Positions 13,375-27,417 of a stretch of 64,000 nucleotides of DNA are shown one piece after another (the first letter of the stretch is position 1; each line of letters starts with the position of its first letter). The notes under the pieces were generated by a model. That model did not search any database. It saw only the letters and a list, made by a program, of their open reading frames with translations, and was not told where the DNA came from. The stretch is taken from NCBI RefSeq assembly GCF_029227915.1, contig NC_079888.1, forward strand, positions 14,305,001 through 14,369,000, in the 5' to 3' direction. The translations under genes were made by a program, and so were the position numbers. The DNA comes from Hydractinia symbiolongicarpus. Taxonomy: Eukaryota; Cnidaria; Hydrozoa; Anthoathecata; Hydractiniidae.

Positions 13375-13511
13375 GAGGACTTTCTGTCTGTTTTTCTTTA
13401 TCTCTCTCTGTCTCTGACTTTCTTTCTCTTTCTGTTTTTCAGTTTTCTTTACTTTATTTCTTTCTCTTTTTTTTTTTTTTGGATTGAAAAATTATGAGGG
13501 GGGGGGGGGGG
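13375..13511. repeat. Low-complexity pyrimidine tract and G homopolymer
   Basis: A TCT/TTC-rich stretch is followed by a run of about 13 G residues. Simple sequence only. Confidence 0.8.
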
Positions 13512-13904
13512 TGGCTGTATAAATATACAGTGCCGTAACCGTCTGGGGGATGGGGGACTGCCTGAATCGAAATATTGTCTGTCTGTTCAAAATGGTTGCG
13601 CCGCAGCATTACTTATCTTGGAAAGTAATTTCATTACTGGTAGCTAGTAAACAAGAATGGACGAAGTCTCGATGCGGGAAGTACATATAATTTTTTTACT
13701 GCCTTGAAAATAAGTAGTTGAGAAAATGAACTAAACTTTTTTTCGCTAGCAGAAAGGTAAAACTAATTATTTAGGAAGTAAAGACGTCAGAAATACAAAA
13801 CCATGTAATTACTGTTAAATTAGGGTTCTCATTTTTTAATAAAAATATCAGCATTTAGAATGACTACAATTAAGTTACAATACACCAGAAAAAAAAATAT
13901 TTTA

Positions 13905-16900
13905 CTATTGTTCCTTCAAACTATGATCTTCAGTAGGAAGTTCTTCGTAAAGTTGAGAGTTCCCAGATGATATCGAAGGTTTAATTGAACATTTTGGAGG
14001 TAATGGCGCGCTATTCTCGTAAACATGTACTGGCTGAGATGAACTTCCTGACGAGGTGCCAATGTAATCATACATGTCGCCATTAGGCCTTGCTATGTTT
14101 TTGTCAAGAAAGATAATACTTTGTTTACCGTAAGAATTGTTTCCGAATTCTGTAGTAGCTTGTTGATTATTGGTGATCTACAGATAAATTATTGAAAAAT
14201 TATTTTAACGATTTGCTTTTATAGGTGGCTTAGTAAAGGCACAGTTGACGGCAGCTGCCAGCAAACTTGTTACTTTGTATTTAATTTAGCAGATATTTAT
14301 TTAACCGGAGAAGAAGATGTAAAAACACCATGATTTTAAGCTACACATTGCTCTGTGATATTCGCTTGAAAATAAAGAATGACTTTTAGAATTATTTTAT
14401 TGTTAATTTGTGTACGGATATCCGACTTTCTGTGTAACGTTATGTTTTGATTTTAGCGCCTTTTGAATTTCCATTAATCTCCATGTAAGCATGTCCAAAA
14501 AATCTGCAAACTTTTGTACATATTGACAAGTTTTTTGTATGGTTTTCCATATAAATTTTGTTGTTTAAATAAAAATATCTAGTAAGGTGAAACAACGATG
14601 CAAATTTTCATTCGCTTAAATAGGATGAGTCAATATGCGCATTCAATAGTAACCTACGCGCGTCAATTTGCGCTGCTGTGTTACCTCCGCCGATACAAAC
14701 TAGCCACCACCGCCGGGAATTTGTCTCTAAGTAGTTACTGATGGAGATAGTCATCTTGAACATACATGTTCGAGTGAGTAAAAATTACCTCCCTCATCCC
14801 AGAGAACCATTGCATTTTGCTGAGAAAAAACAACGGTTCTATTCGAAGATTGATTAACGGCTTATTTTCGAAGCGCTGCGCACCTAGTAGAATTAACTCC
14901 ATACAAAAAACACATATAAAATCGGGGAAAATATCGTGCAGGCGGTCGATAATTTTTCTGTGAATGAAATAATTTTTTTGCTATGGTTTTAACTGCTTTG
15001 GTGGTGAATGCAATGTTACATCTCACACAAAAAAGCTAGAGCCAAGAAATGCCTAGGGTAGTGTTTATTTCAGGTATATTTCAAACTCTTAGTGGTAGGG
15101 TTACTATACTTCTTGCCTTTTTTTGTAATTTAACGCTTCAATGGGTAGGTTTAGCTTTATGATTATTAGACCCATCAGGAAATTGTTTCAGTTTATTTCT
15201 TTGACAATAGTGGAAGCAAGGTCAATGTTTATTCTGTTATCTTTTTCACTTTCCATCTTTAAAAAAATTAATTTTAATTATCAATTATGAAGATTTGAGC
15301 AATGATTTTTTCTTTACTCGCCCTTCACTAGTCCAGCTTGTTATGTTGGGCAATCTGCCTACATTAAAAAAGGTTGAAATAAAATTAAACTTACATAAAA
15401 CTTTGTAGCGCGAGCTTTTCTCCTAAACGAAATTAACAACGTAAACATGGAATTAAGATGCTTTAAGAACAAGCATTTCGAGAGTGCATAAATAACACGG
15501 AGAAGTGTTAAACTAACAAAACGAGGTTAGATAAACCACGTGTTTTATCAGCTACGTAACACGCAATGGTAGTATTGTGCGGTTGTACTTATGATGGGTT
15601 GCAGCACTCATAAATTATTGTAAACCTTAAAAACGCTATCAAAATATCCTTGATCAAGACGAGGGAATAGTCTGAGTAAATAAGAAAAGATAAATATTAT
15701 TTTAACGTGGATGTCGCTGTTGCTTTTTGATTTCAATACCAAAGCAGTTGAATAGATAACTAGAAATAGGTAATAGAGCGTACTTTATAATGAATATGTA
15801 ATAGGCGATGGCACCAAACAGAATTATGATGAGAATAGCTATTCCAATTGAAATTCCTGTCACCCAATTATCGCTTGACTTTTTATTTGAGATTTTTTGC
15901 CGTATTTCTGTCGTGCTTGTTATTGTTGGTCCTACCGTAGTTTTATATTCATCTTTTAATGGATCTAAAAATGAGAAGACAGAGTTTAATATAGCAGAAA
16001 ATGTGCGGCGGTTTATTAAGGTTATCACAAAGTCGGCCTAAATATTTTGTCCACCTTAACTTTTCGTCGTCGCTGCCGAAATTTTTTGACGCTTATGGCT
16101 GACGAACCGTTTTGCCACTATAGTGTTTCATTTTTTGGGTTTTAAAATTTTTAAGTTAAAACATTTCATTGATGCGAGAGAATTTACTTTTGACTGAAAA
16201 TTTTGCGGCCTTTTGCATTAGGCTTTCAGAAGTTTTTCACTCGCGAAAACTATCTTCACTTAGGAAGATGACTTTGGTTGGAATCATAATTTTGTTGTCA
16301 GTATACATACAAGTAGCTCTCCCCGAGAATTTCAAAACTGTACAATTTCCACATGAGTCTTCGATCTTGATGAGGATTCCTGGCCAAAATTTGTTGAACT
16401 TGATTCGAAACTAAGAAAGTTAATTCGACATTTAACAAAACAATACAAAGGAGCCATTACATATTGAGTAGCAGAGTAGTACACTAGAGTAGCATTTGAC
16501 ATATAGTAGTTATCGCACAGTGCGAAGAAAAATATCTGAAACTTTAATTTTACTTTTTTACATATTTCACGAGCCTTTAAGGCGAGTGAAATATGTTAAC
16601 TAAAGAAGGAAAAAAATAGGACAATATTTTTAGTCTAGTTTATCATAAAAACCGAGCATAAATCATTGTAATTGAATAAACTCGGCAGAAGGTTGTTCAA
16701 TTTCAATCACGGTTTATGAGGTGCAACAGCGAAATAATTTATTGCAAGATAATATATATCATGTCTTTTAATTCATAATAATTTTTAATTTATGACAAAT
16801 TACGAGCGTGATGTTAATTATTAAAAAGGAAAAAAAAAGCCTGTTTACGTCACGCCTCAATAAAATTCAATCAAATTAAATTTTAGAGTTATACATTCAT

Positions 16901-18036
16901 GTTAATTCAATACAAAATAGTTGGAGTAAAAGCAGTAATATATTTTGTAAGTTCTTATTTCTCCTTCGCTTATAGTGAAAAATATATACGATAATAAGTA
17001 CCGCTGAAGTAGAATAAGTTAAGCCATCAATCGAATTAAACACAACACTCCTTCAACGCGCCATAGATATAACCTAACAAATCCAAAGTCACACTTAAAC
17101 TAAAATTTTCTAAGGTGGAGAGCACTGGCACTTCCCGGCTATGTCAAAACAAAAGAATAATTGGACTGTGAATATTTGTGATTAATTGTTAGTTTGTTTC
17201 GTTAAAGTAGGAGAAGAAATTATGGCATAAATTTACCGACAAGTTGTGGTTTTCCAAAAAAACAATAGCAAATTATTCACTATTCAGAGAAAAAAATGTC
17301 AGTTTTTTGCACTGTAGAATTGGAAGGGAAGTAAATTTGTAGAAAATAAAATTATAGCGTTATTTCGTGTAGATTAGCCAATCACAGTGCGAGAAAAACT
17401 CTAAACATATGATAAATATATATATATACGTCATCTAGTACTTACCCAACGATAACCCTTTTTGTGCTCCATACTTTTTCTAATGTCTTTGCGTAACATC
17501 CAACCGTCTTTTGAATTTGAAGTATACACTCGTGCATCACTTAGGCATGATTCGTTCGATTCTATGTTGTATACTGCATCTTGTGGGATATAATTTGCTT
17601 TAATCACTGGAATTGGATTTGTCACTCCTTGAATCTGAAGACGACAACCTAAGAGTCGAATATTTGACGTTAACACGGTGTTTCAATATATTTTGAGGTC
17701 CAGAGGATTTATAGATAGTTTTAAAAATTATTCCGTTATAATTAAACAAAACCATTGGCTAAACGTTTTCACTTGATCAGATTAGGAACGCAACAAGCTG
17801 ATGTCCTAGAACGCAACAAACTGATGTCTCCAGGGTAGCAAATAAAAACAGAACTTACCAATATCCTCTCCGTTACTTATGCATTTCTTTAGATGAGAAA
17901 TATAAGTGTTCTTGTTTGGTGTACACTTGCATGTGTCACATGTATCGCCCGTGGCACTACGGGTAATTTCTGTTGCCTTTACAACTGAAGTTAATGCAAG
18001 CGTGAAAAATAGCCGCAGGATAAATAAGTTTTCCAT
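13905..18036 (-). CDS. Receptor family gene B: type I membrane protein with SH2/SH3-docking tail
   Basis: Six exons on the minus strand: 18036-17859, 17648-17446, 16410-16311, 15964-15784, 15422-15395 and 14177-13905. Phases are 1, 0, 1, 2, 0; the total is 320 residues. A clear signal peptide (1-21) is followed by CDTCKC and a further Cys in exon 1, GCRL at the exon 2 start, and WPGILIKIE with DSCGNC in exon 3. Exon 4 has a Thr/Ser stalk and one helix (about 195-220). The 28-base exon 5 encodes a basic juxtamembrane piece (RKARATKFY). Exon 6 (231-320) carries MYDYIG (Y266, Y268), VYEN (Y283, a YxN Grb2-type motif), the proline motif PLPPK (288-292) and LYEEL (Y307). The exon 4 donor is weak (GTACGC), but its phase matches A and C. 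Role inferred: surface receptor signalling through tyrosine phosphorylation. Ectodomain family unrecognised. The first and longest introns hold no evident other gene. Confidence 0.83.
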
Positions 18037-20184
18037 CTTTGAAGTACCTTGTTTCTTTATTGTTGTTAATAATTTTTTTGACTTTCTTTGAAAAAAAAAA
18101 TTCTTGTTATACTTTTCGCAAATTTATATATAAAAAACATTTATAACACATTCTGTTAACAACACAATATCAAACCTACGGATTAACAGTAATAAAAAGA
18201 AATTAGCTTCACACTTTTTTTATTTGGAGACTGAAAAGAATCTCATGTCTTAGTGATATCGCTATGCGCAGGTGCATGTTAGAACGTGTGGCGGCTTCGT
18301 TACAATGGGTATGGATCACTTGTCTCAAACATAAAATTGTGTCTTTCTATTTATTTAAGCATCAATAAAGAATGTTTTTCGGATTTCTTTGGCAAAGAGA
18401 AGCATAACGGAGAAACTGTTTTTCTTCAAAGCTTGAGAGAAATTTATGTTTTTATACAGAAAAAACGGTTGAAATGTTCTTGAAAAAATAAGAATACCGC
18501 ATTTTCTTCAATCGGCCCTCTTTTTTAAACGCTTCTCTCTATTAAACCCTCCCTCTAAAAGTAAAAATATTATATAAATACCTCTTTATTTTATAATTGT
18601 TTTCTTCGCCATAGTAGGATTATTATATAAAAGAACATGTAAAATTTACAATAAAACACACGAACATTTTCGTAAATAGAACTTTACATCGTCAGGTAAG
18701 TAATACTGCTAACACAATAAGGCCACTATATATATAATAAACGTTTTGCTGAAACCCTCAAAGGACTGTGAATAATGAGATGAGTAGAATAGAAAATAAA
18801 AATACATTAACGTCGTAATCTTATATATTAATTCCCTTGCGTGAGTAAAAGTGTGAGTCCACGACACGGAAATCACGGGTCACTTTCTTATGACGTGGCT
18901 GTACGCTAAAATTTAACTAAAAAAGTTAGGGGTGTAATTCATAGAAATCGCACATAAAGTGTAAATATATATATAGGTATCGCTACATATGAAACGGTAT
19001 CAGATATTCACAAAGGATACGCACCGCTAAATGAAGTTCCTAGCATAAAACGGAAATTGTGTTTACGAAAAAGATGGCTGTTCTTTTTGAGTATATATTC
19101 TCTACTCTTTCATTCAACATAAACTTTGATTTTGTCGTTACCTCTCATTTTTTACATTTTGATTAAACTTTTGTGGGAGACCGTCGGTATGCGAAGGACC
19201 AAAATAAGAGATTTTAGTATTATTTAGAATTTGTATATTTTGTTGCCAATTTAGTGCAAAAATTGACATAAAATGAACTTATAGATTGATTGCTGTTGTT
19301 TAACATGATTCTTATATATGACTTTTATATATATTATGAAAACATTTGTGACAGAATACTATGTGAGATTTGAAAATTTGTTTACTTTATTGATGGTAAA
19401 ACAGCATGCAAGTTGCTAAAAGGACTTTTATTAATTTTAGGTTTAAACACCGTTTCTTTCTGTTGACATTAAAGTTTAGTGTCTAAAGTTTAGTGAGGAA
19501 GGACCGTATGCAATATATCAAAAACTTTTTATTGCATTATAATTTATCCTTGCAAATCCCTTTTTAACACCTTAGATAAAAATTTCTACTTAGGCAAAAT
19601 TTATTGTTTATTTTTCACATTTTGTGTCAACCTTTGGCAGGGTTTGCAATAAACTAACTGACTTTAACACATACAATATGTTTGACATTGATCAGCTTTT
19701 TTTGTATATAATGTGACGTTTTGAGTGATTTAAATTTTATGGGTGAGATGTATGTTGAAATGCTTTTGAAAACTTCTTTCCGAATAATTGTCGCATTTGT
19801 CAGATGGTCAGAGCAGTAATTTTAGTAGATTTAGATTTTAAATGTCACATATATACTGCAGTTGTTGGACACCTTTAATTTTTTTGATCATTTATATTAT
19901 AATGCAGATGTAAGATGCGCACTGCTGTATTGTTGTTATTTTTTATGGACGTATATCTGCTACATAAATTAAATGAGAATACAGTGGATTCTTCCACGGT
20001 AAACAGCTAGTAAGAAATTATATTTTTACGTCACGCCGTTATGGAAATTTTTTTAAATCCTCTCTCTCTATTAAATGCCACCCCTTTTCAACTGCAAACA
20101 AGATTTAATTTACTTTGATAAAGAAAATAACCCCGTAGATTTTAAGGATATAACTAAAGAGATTTTTTGTGAATAAACGCCCCT

Positions 20185-20300
20185 CTCTTATTAACATCCC
20201 TCTCCTAATGGCGCCCCTCTCTAATTAACGCCCCTATTTAATTAACGCCCCTTTCTAATTAAAGCTTCTCTCTATTTAACGCCCCCTTTAATAAACGCCC
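20185..20300. repeat. Degenerate tandem repeat, unit about 17-19 bp
   Basis: Around six imperfect copies of a unit close to TTAACGCCCCTCTCTAA. Unit length and sequence drift between copies. Noncoding. Confidence 0.65.
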
Positions 20301-22714
20301 CCAAAAAATCTATAAAATTTATAAAATCTATAAAATTTATTGGAGAAAATACGGTAACTAACCAATTTGCAATTTTGTTACTATTTGATACTAGATCGCA
20401 TTATGTTCTGCCAATATCACCTATGGTAATCCGATATATAGGCTAGCAGGTGAAAACCCGTTATCACATTCTAAATTATGTAATTGTCCTAGCATTCGTT
20501 ATTTCTTCTTTTATTTCATGGATTAATCATTTTGTATATTTAAGTCTATAACCAATCAATATTTTATTGTTAATTATAGGTTATACTCAATATTTATAAT
20601 TATTATAATATTTGATAATCTTTTAATTATATACGTTCTTTGCAAGTATAACTTTAAGGCACGTGTTAAGCTATATTATACTTTCATTTCATTAAGTGGA
20701 TCAATTATCGCGAATTAAAACAATTTTATGAATACTAAGTTGTAGATATTTCAAGTTTTGCGAAAATTAACTTTTAAGAAACACAATCATAAACTAGTCT
20801 ACTGGGCGTCACCAGTCGTATATATTTTCCGCATCGTTCTTAATGTATTCTTGACAGCCTGTTAACACGAAGTAAAGACTTGGACGGGGGTTATTATTTA
20901 CTATGACCATGTTCTTTAAGATAGAAATAATAAAAAAATAATAAACATTACTCCCGTGCGACCTTATTTCACCTATAAAGTGACTACGTACACAAATAAA
21001 ATAATTAGGTTAAGATAAAAAAATTCTGAATTTAAAGCTTCTTTTAATGTACAAAATTGGGAGTGGGCAAAGATAGATTAGGTTAGGTATGGCTAACGCA
21101 AGTGACGTCAGATAGAAATAAATAAGATGGTGTTAAATTGATTATTTTTGTTATATAATATAAATTATATTAACTTAATGGTGTTAATTTGCGCAGGTAT
21201 ATATTTTCGCGCATTTCATGAATTTTAAGGAATTAGCGAAATTTGTATTGACAAAAATTAATAAATAAAAAAGAAAACTAAGAAATGTCATTCATGTAAT
21301 GTTCTTCGCGAAAAAAAGGAACTCTAACACGAAGATCATAAAAAAAAAACATCATTCTTTTTGTCAAGTTATTATGTCAAACAGTGCACAGTGAAACTCT
21401 TGTACATGCAGAGCTTAAGCCGGCAACTGAAATTTACTTAAAGGGCCGTTCAATAATTAATAGCAATCATATCTAGTACCACCCATGCCCTTGTTATGTA
21501 ATATTTAGAATCTTATACCTCGTCCATTCATTTTCTATAGTATCAACATCTTTCATTAACAGATAATCAAGCAAACTAGAGCTCTAATACAAGAAAAAGA
21601 TATACCAAGTGTCATTTATTTAGCATACAAGATGACATTTTTTGTTGCTTTTCCATAAGTCCAGAGTCAAAAAACAAATTTAAAATGTAGATCATACAAT
21701 AAAATAGCTTAAAATATCCGTCATACATATAATTCTCTGTTACATAATAAAAGAGCTCTGTCCCAACATCCTTCTAAATTTTTGTAACAGTATGTAACAC
21801 AAGGATCATCCCCCACCACTCAGGCGTTACGTAATTAATGAATCATCCCTAAAAGATCTGGTTTTAAAAATTAAGATCAATGATTGCTCTTACTTAGTCT
21901 AATTCCCGAATCGACATCAAACTTTATAGTCACATTTTCTATTAAACTTAATAAAAAAAAGGTTGTCTAGTTTGATAATATGTATGATTAAGAAATTAAT
22001 GTTGTTATTTTTTTCAATTCCTCTCTTTGTGATGTTTTTATAACGCATTTACCAAATTTGCTTGGCTGTTGCTTGCCTTTTTTGGTTTTAAAATGATTTT
22101 ATTCTCATTTTGCTGACTAGAGCATGAACACACACCGAACACTGGCTATGTCAACTCTGCAGTGAGCTAAACAAAATTTTTTTTTTATTTTTTGCTATGA
22201 ACAAAAAAGATCACAAGTTTAAAAATCCACACTCGAAGGCATTCATCATTTTAACTCCAATTTTACCTTGTAATGCCTCCTTCGAAACGAACCACTATGA
22301 TCTACCTTGTATTGCTAAGATACACAACAACATGTATTTGTGGTCGTATACTAAAATGTAATTGCCGGTTGTTTGTCAATACTTCGAAGTTATTACACGG
22401 TATCCCATTTTCCTACATAAGAGCTTCTTTCCATTTGACTACATTTTCAGCAGCGCAAAAAGCTCGCGAATTTTTATCTAACATTCAGACAAGTGGAAAC
22501 GAGATTTACGTGTGCTTTCAAAAAGAGAATTTACCCGTGATTTAGCTATGTCGGAATAACGATTAAAAACATTTGCAACGGTTTCATAATAAAACTAGTG
22601 AACCAAGAGAGTAATTTGGTATGATATTTCACCAATTTCAACATAATTGGAATAATTGGAAAATGTGAAGTACACACAACTCTCACAAATTTAAAAGGCG
22701 AAGACAAATAAACT

Positions 22715-22905
22715 GAAAAAACAAACACAAAACAACAACAAAAAAGCAAACAAAATAACAAACTAACAAGGAAGTAAAGAACGAACAAACAAACTAAGTA
22801 ACTAACAAAATAAACAAAAACAAAAACTGCCAAGGATCAAACAAACTAGCAGCCAAAACAAACAAACAAAAACAAACAAACAAAAACAAACAAACGAAAA
22901 CAAGC
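22715..22905. repeat. AAAC-type microsatellite
   Basis: Irregular AAAC/AACAA runs. The minus-strand open frame here (22546-22833, rich in Phe/Leu/Val) is an artefact of this composition. Confidence 0.8.
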
Positions 22906-25103
22906 ACCTCTTGTAAAATACATATCACCACTCTCTTATCACTAAAACATTAATATTGGTAAAATAAAAAGCGTTTGTAACACGGAATCATCATTACTGA
23001 CTCGGAAGGAACTTAAGAATAAAAGCATATATTGTAATAGACCACTTTATTACCGTTTGTGAGTGGGCTGCACAGGACGAAGTAAATTGCGTTAATAAAA
23101 AGAATCCTATATGCAACTTGAAGCGGTTTTCAAAAGTTCTCTGAATAAAACACAAACAATGCTTCAGGAATTTCACTGGTTTTAATTTTTAGAAACAAAC
23201 GGAAAATAAAATTTACAAAAATTCCTCCTCTTAAAGGTCAGAGTCACGTAATCTTGTTGTGAGATGTTATACTTTTCTTTAAAAAGCCGAGTTTATAAAA
23301 CGTTGGGGGTTGGATTTTATATATTTTTTATATATTTTTTATATATTTTTTTTATATTTATTAAGAACATACTAACATACTCAGCCTGAATTCCGTTATA
23401 GATTATAAATACTAGTAGTGTCTGTTTTTGCAATAAGATATCTTTTAAATCATCTATTTCCTACAATCCTAAAAATATTCAACATTGTCATTATATGTAA
23501 CCGTATATTTTTCGAAAGAACACAAAATTCAAGTTAAACAATATAGAAAAAAGCCACCAGCCGCAATTGGATGGTAAAGTTTTTATAAAAAAGATAAACG
23601 TGTATATCTTTTCGTCACATCAACTTAATCAATTCAATGACATCTCTATGATAACTTAATCATCCCATAAATCTCTGTTGGTTTAATGTATTAAAAGGAC
23701 TTGATCATTTTTGTGTTGATAATGTGATTTATTACAGACAAGTCATACATGATAATAAAAGTAGGAAAAAAATGAAGATCAACTAAATAATCTTGTATCG
23801 CATCAGAAGTGAGTGGGTATAGACCAACAGCTCTTACAAGAATGTTGTGGATATTGCACTTTTGTTACTAAACGGAGACATTATTAAATTTTAATCTTCG
23901 AAATCAGGTCACAGGATTTCGTTCCCAAGAATTTTTTCCTCACTCACGCAAATGTTCGAGACATTATATTCTTTCTTATGTGTCATATGTTTTATCAACT
24001 TCAGGGTATATTAAAAAAAGCTGTTTTGAAGTATTTTTGCTATTACTGCTATAACGTAAAGACAAATTTTGCTTCCAATTCCTGCGAACGCTTTCCTAAT
24101 TCTTTTTTTTTATTAATTTCTAATTTTAATAACAAAGAAAATAAAAAGTTTCATAATATTTACAAAGTTCGTTATTGGTCTTGTCTGGTGATAGATTGTA
24201 AAATTTATTTATGGAGAGGAAATAACATTGATCCGAAAGAATTGGATTAAACCTTTCTTATTAAATAGAAGAAAGAAATTTTTCAAACTTCATGTTTACA
24301 GTATCGTAAATGACCGGTTAAGCGCCAGGGCGCCTATTAGACTGGGCAGTTAAACGAACACTGGGCGTTTATTGAGCATATCTTAAAAGGGACTTTCAAT
24401 AATTACGTAACGCTAAATTGGCCTTTTTAGAACCAGGCTTTCACCCGCATCACTTTCCATTACTAATAATTACCTCCAAAAAACATTCCCAATACAATAT
24501 ATAATCAAAACAAACTTGCAACATGGTTACCCAGTCCAATGTTTACATACTTAAAACATTCGAAAACATCTGCTACAAAATAATACCGAGAAAATGAAAA
24601 CAAAAACGTTTCTATAGCAATTAATTAAAGGAAGATTAGCTATTTATCACAGTTTTTCATCCATGTCTACCATAGCAACGAAATCGATTACTACCCTCCC
24701 TTTTATTTACTGTCCGACTGCATCACGAAAAACGGAAAAACTATGCATCCTATATTTTTAGCATATACTATGTTGGTTTCTGTTTTCCCCTCATTATAAT
24801 ACTGTGTAATACAAACACGAATACATACTGTCCAATCTTCATCGTTCTTAGCTTCATTGTCATTCAGGAGCAGGAAATCAGGCCTTGCTTCTGATAAATG
24901 ACCTTCTTTAACGACAAATGGGTCATATTATGGCTCCATAAAGTTTTGTGTTCACTGAAGGCGACAAAAATAATCTCTATTTCTGAAAAAGGATAGAATA
25001 TATCGCTTTAAATTAAGGTCATCGCTTTGTTTAGAACTATCGCTATAACGCCTTCACTGAAATGATATGGTCACGAAAAGATTATTGTCATTTGATAAAA
25101 AAA

Positions 25104-25830
25104 ATGGATAGTGATGAGGAGCTTGATGTTCTTTTGATATATCTACAAACAAAGACCGGGAAAAATTTGATATTGATCGGCTTGTCAGAGAAATGCAACT
25201 AACAGGGAGCAAGTCATATTTCAAGTAGGTTTTTGCCATGTTCACTTTTATGTTTTGACAGCTCCATTTTTCTCGATGAAATATCTAATGATATACCTAA
25301 TGATATACCTATGAAACATCTTTTGTCAGTTGTGGCTCCGTTGATAGTAAAGAAACACACAAATTATTGAAAAGCAATTCCTCTGGCACAGAGATTAATG
25401 CTAACGTTACGTTTTCTGGCAACTGGAGACTCGTAAATTTCTTTGACTTATCTCTCCGAATGGGGAAGAAGACTGTCGGCCGCATTATAAGTAAAACATG
25501 TGAAACATTGTAGCGCGTACTTTACAAAATATATCTCAATGCCCCGAAAAACCGACAGCGCTGGAAAAATATCTCCGAAGATTTTGAAGAGTTGTGGCAA
25601 TTTCCCCACGTTGTCGGTGCGATCGATGGGAAGCACATACGTATTCAGGCCCCGAAAAAAGCGGAATGTTATTTCATAACTACAAAGAGTTTTTTAGTCT
25701 ACAGTTATGGCAGTTTGTGATGCGACATAAAATTTTACACACGTGGATGCTGGACAATATGGATCAATAATGATTAACACGTTTTTGCCAACTCTAATGT
25801 CGCTTATGCCATTAACAACCTAGGTAGCTA
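25104..25830 (+). pseudogene. PIF/Harbinger (HARBI1-like) transposase remnant
   Basis: A plausible start at 25104 gives MDSDEELDVLLIYLQ. Further pieces in shifting frames match the Harbinger transposase order: RLMLTLRFLATGDS near 25400, an RMGKKTVGRII-like stretch near 25460, and WKNISEDFEELWQFPHVVGA followed by IDGKHIRIQAP at 25560-25660, which holds the first catalytic Asp region. Downstream, FHNYK and a VDAGQYGS-like string sit in other frames. Several frameshifts and stops show it is dead. It lies between receptor genes B and C, an insertion within the cluster. The minus-strand frames over this interval are shadows. Confidence 0.8.
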
Positions 25831-27417
25831 GTTTTGATATTTTTATTTTAGTTTTTAGTTTTTAGTTTTGATATTGATCGTACCGATAAACGTACCTAGA
25901 CCTGATAAATTTGAAGGGATCAAAAAGAAATGCCCTACTATATATGCCCGCTTTTCCTTGTAATATGCATCCCCCTTCGGCATACAAACAAGAAATTTTT
26001 TTAATACAATTCCCTTCTTCCCATGATGTTCAATCAAAACATCGAGTATGTTTTTTGAATTTTTTTTTGAAATTCGAACTTCCAATGTTGGCATTTTAAA
26101 AAAAACCTTTGATTTTAGCTAAAAGTCAATTTTTTAAAGCATTTCATTCATACCGCTTTCCTAAATACACCCAATAAAAGCGATAAAAATAAGCGATAGA
26201 ACTAATTCCGTTTCCACTAAAGCCAGTTTTAATATTTTAGCAATAGAACAAAGCGGTGGGTTTATCACCTTTAGTGTGCACAAGGCTTAAAGATCTTGAT
26301 CTAAGAGTACAAGTTCAAATGCGCGCACAATTTTTAACTGTGGGCCCTTTAACCGAACTGAGCGGTTATTCAGGTAGTGGACACTTACTAAAGGTAATTA
26401 GTTTAAAGGTGGGCGTTTATTTGGACTGGGTGGTTAGTTAATGACTTTGTGCTTGACTTTAACGGCTTTCTTAAACACTACAAATAGAAATTCTAAAACT
26501 AAAATACTTTTCACACTTATGCAAACTACTTACAGATGAAATGTCGTTACAAAAGAATGATTTTTTTCCGGGGAAAAATTAGATAAATTAATACGCAGAC
26601 AACGGGGCGGATACAAAAATATTGATGTACTCCCTTTTTTACTGAGCAGTAAAATCTGACAAAAGATAACTGTTCTTATTTTCAAGCTTTCTCAGGCCTG
26701 ATTTGACCTTATTTTGCTTCAGCTTCAGTCTTGCAACAACGAATAAATCTGGTTCGAAAAAACAATTCTGTGTATTAATGGTTTATTAAAATGTTTTGTT
26801 TTGACAAATTGAAACTATAAAATTGAAATCAATTCGGTTTTGACAACCTTATCAAAAGTAAATCTTTAGAAAATATTCCTGATTTCTACAAATCCAAACA
26901 AAAATAGTTATCAGTTATTAAATACAATATAAACTATTTTGTAGATCTCTTCCTAAAAATAATACAAAAGTATAGATCGAGCTTGCAAGGTTGATTCGAT
27001 CTTGCAAGCTCAATTTATATTTTTGACCTCAGGTAATGATTCACAGCATGGACAGGGAAAACAGTTTATATTGTATTAATAAACATCATTTACACTAATC
27101 GTTATTCAGAGTTATTTACTTTAATAAATAGTTTCTTTAAAAAAGTGGAACAAATACAAACATAAAGAAAGCATGTAGTCAGATATTTTTGATAACGTAA
27201 CATATTACATACACTTAATTCTCAACGGCTTGTAGTTATAATATTTGAAATGATTTTTCATCCTAGAACTGTTGGGTCTTTTAGGATTCAGGAGATTAAA
27301 ACACTCATATGACATGACATATATTAAGAAGTCTTTTCATTTCTACATGATTTCTCTATCTGCCATAGGTATAGCTTTTTACAGCGTAGTTAATTTTAGA
27401 CTTGTTAGTTTTCTGTA
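25831..27417. other. Intergenic region downstream of receptor gene C
   Basis: No gene is recognised. A short hairpin lies at 26979-27011. The 3' untranslated region of gene C should occupy the right edge on the minus strand. Confidence 0.5.
26979..27011. repeat. Inverted repeat, 11-bp arms with 11-base loop
   Basis: GAGCTTGCAAG and CTTGCAAGCTC are perfect complements around GTTGATTCGAT, in otherwise AT-rich DNA about 400 bases beyond the stop of gene C. It could be a cruciform or RNA hairpin; no function is assigned. Confidence 0.75.

Larger units (their letters stand above)
10449..13904. other. Intergenic region between receptor genes A and B
   Basis: No gene is recognised. It contains a MITE-like degenerate element (about 12490-12995), a pyrimidine-rich run (13375-13485) and a short G homopolymer near 13498-13511. 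The sequence at 10918-10960 (containing CCGAATAGGGT) resembles motifs at 57190-57245 and probably marks a dispersed repeat family. The promoter of gene A should lie just right of 10448, but no core element is clear. Confidence 0.5.
18037..25103. other. Long intergenic region with simple repeats
   Basis: No gene or extra receptor exon was found on either strand. It contains an irregular repeat of AACGCCCCTCTCTAATT-like units (20185-20300), an AAAC/AAACA-rich stretch (22715-22905), and ATATTTTTT repeats near 23315-23355. Short open frames at 22273-22545 and 23978-24250 have no recognisable domain. The sequence at 24310-24380 again carries a GGGCG(T)TTATT motif related to the 20.2-kb repeat. Confidence 0.5.

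Noticed and set aside
15702-15783. Gene B ending with the stop at 15702 as a short-tailed receptor
   Set aside because: The phase-2 donor at 15783, a mini-exon and a tail exon with matching phases reproduce the structure of A and C; read-through to the stop remains possible as an isoform.
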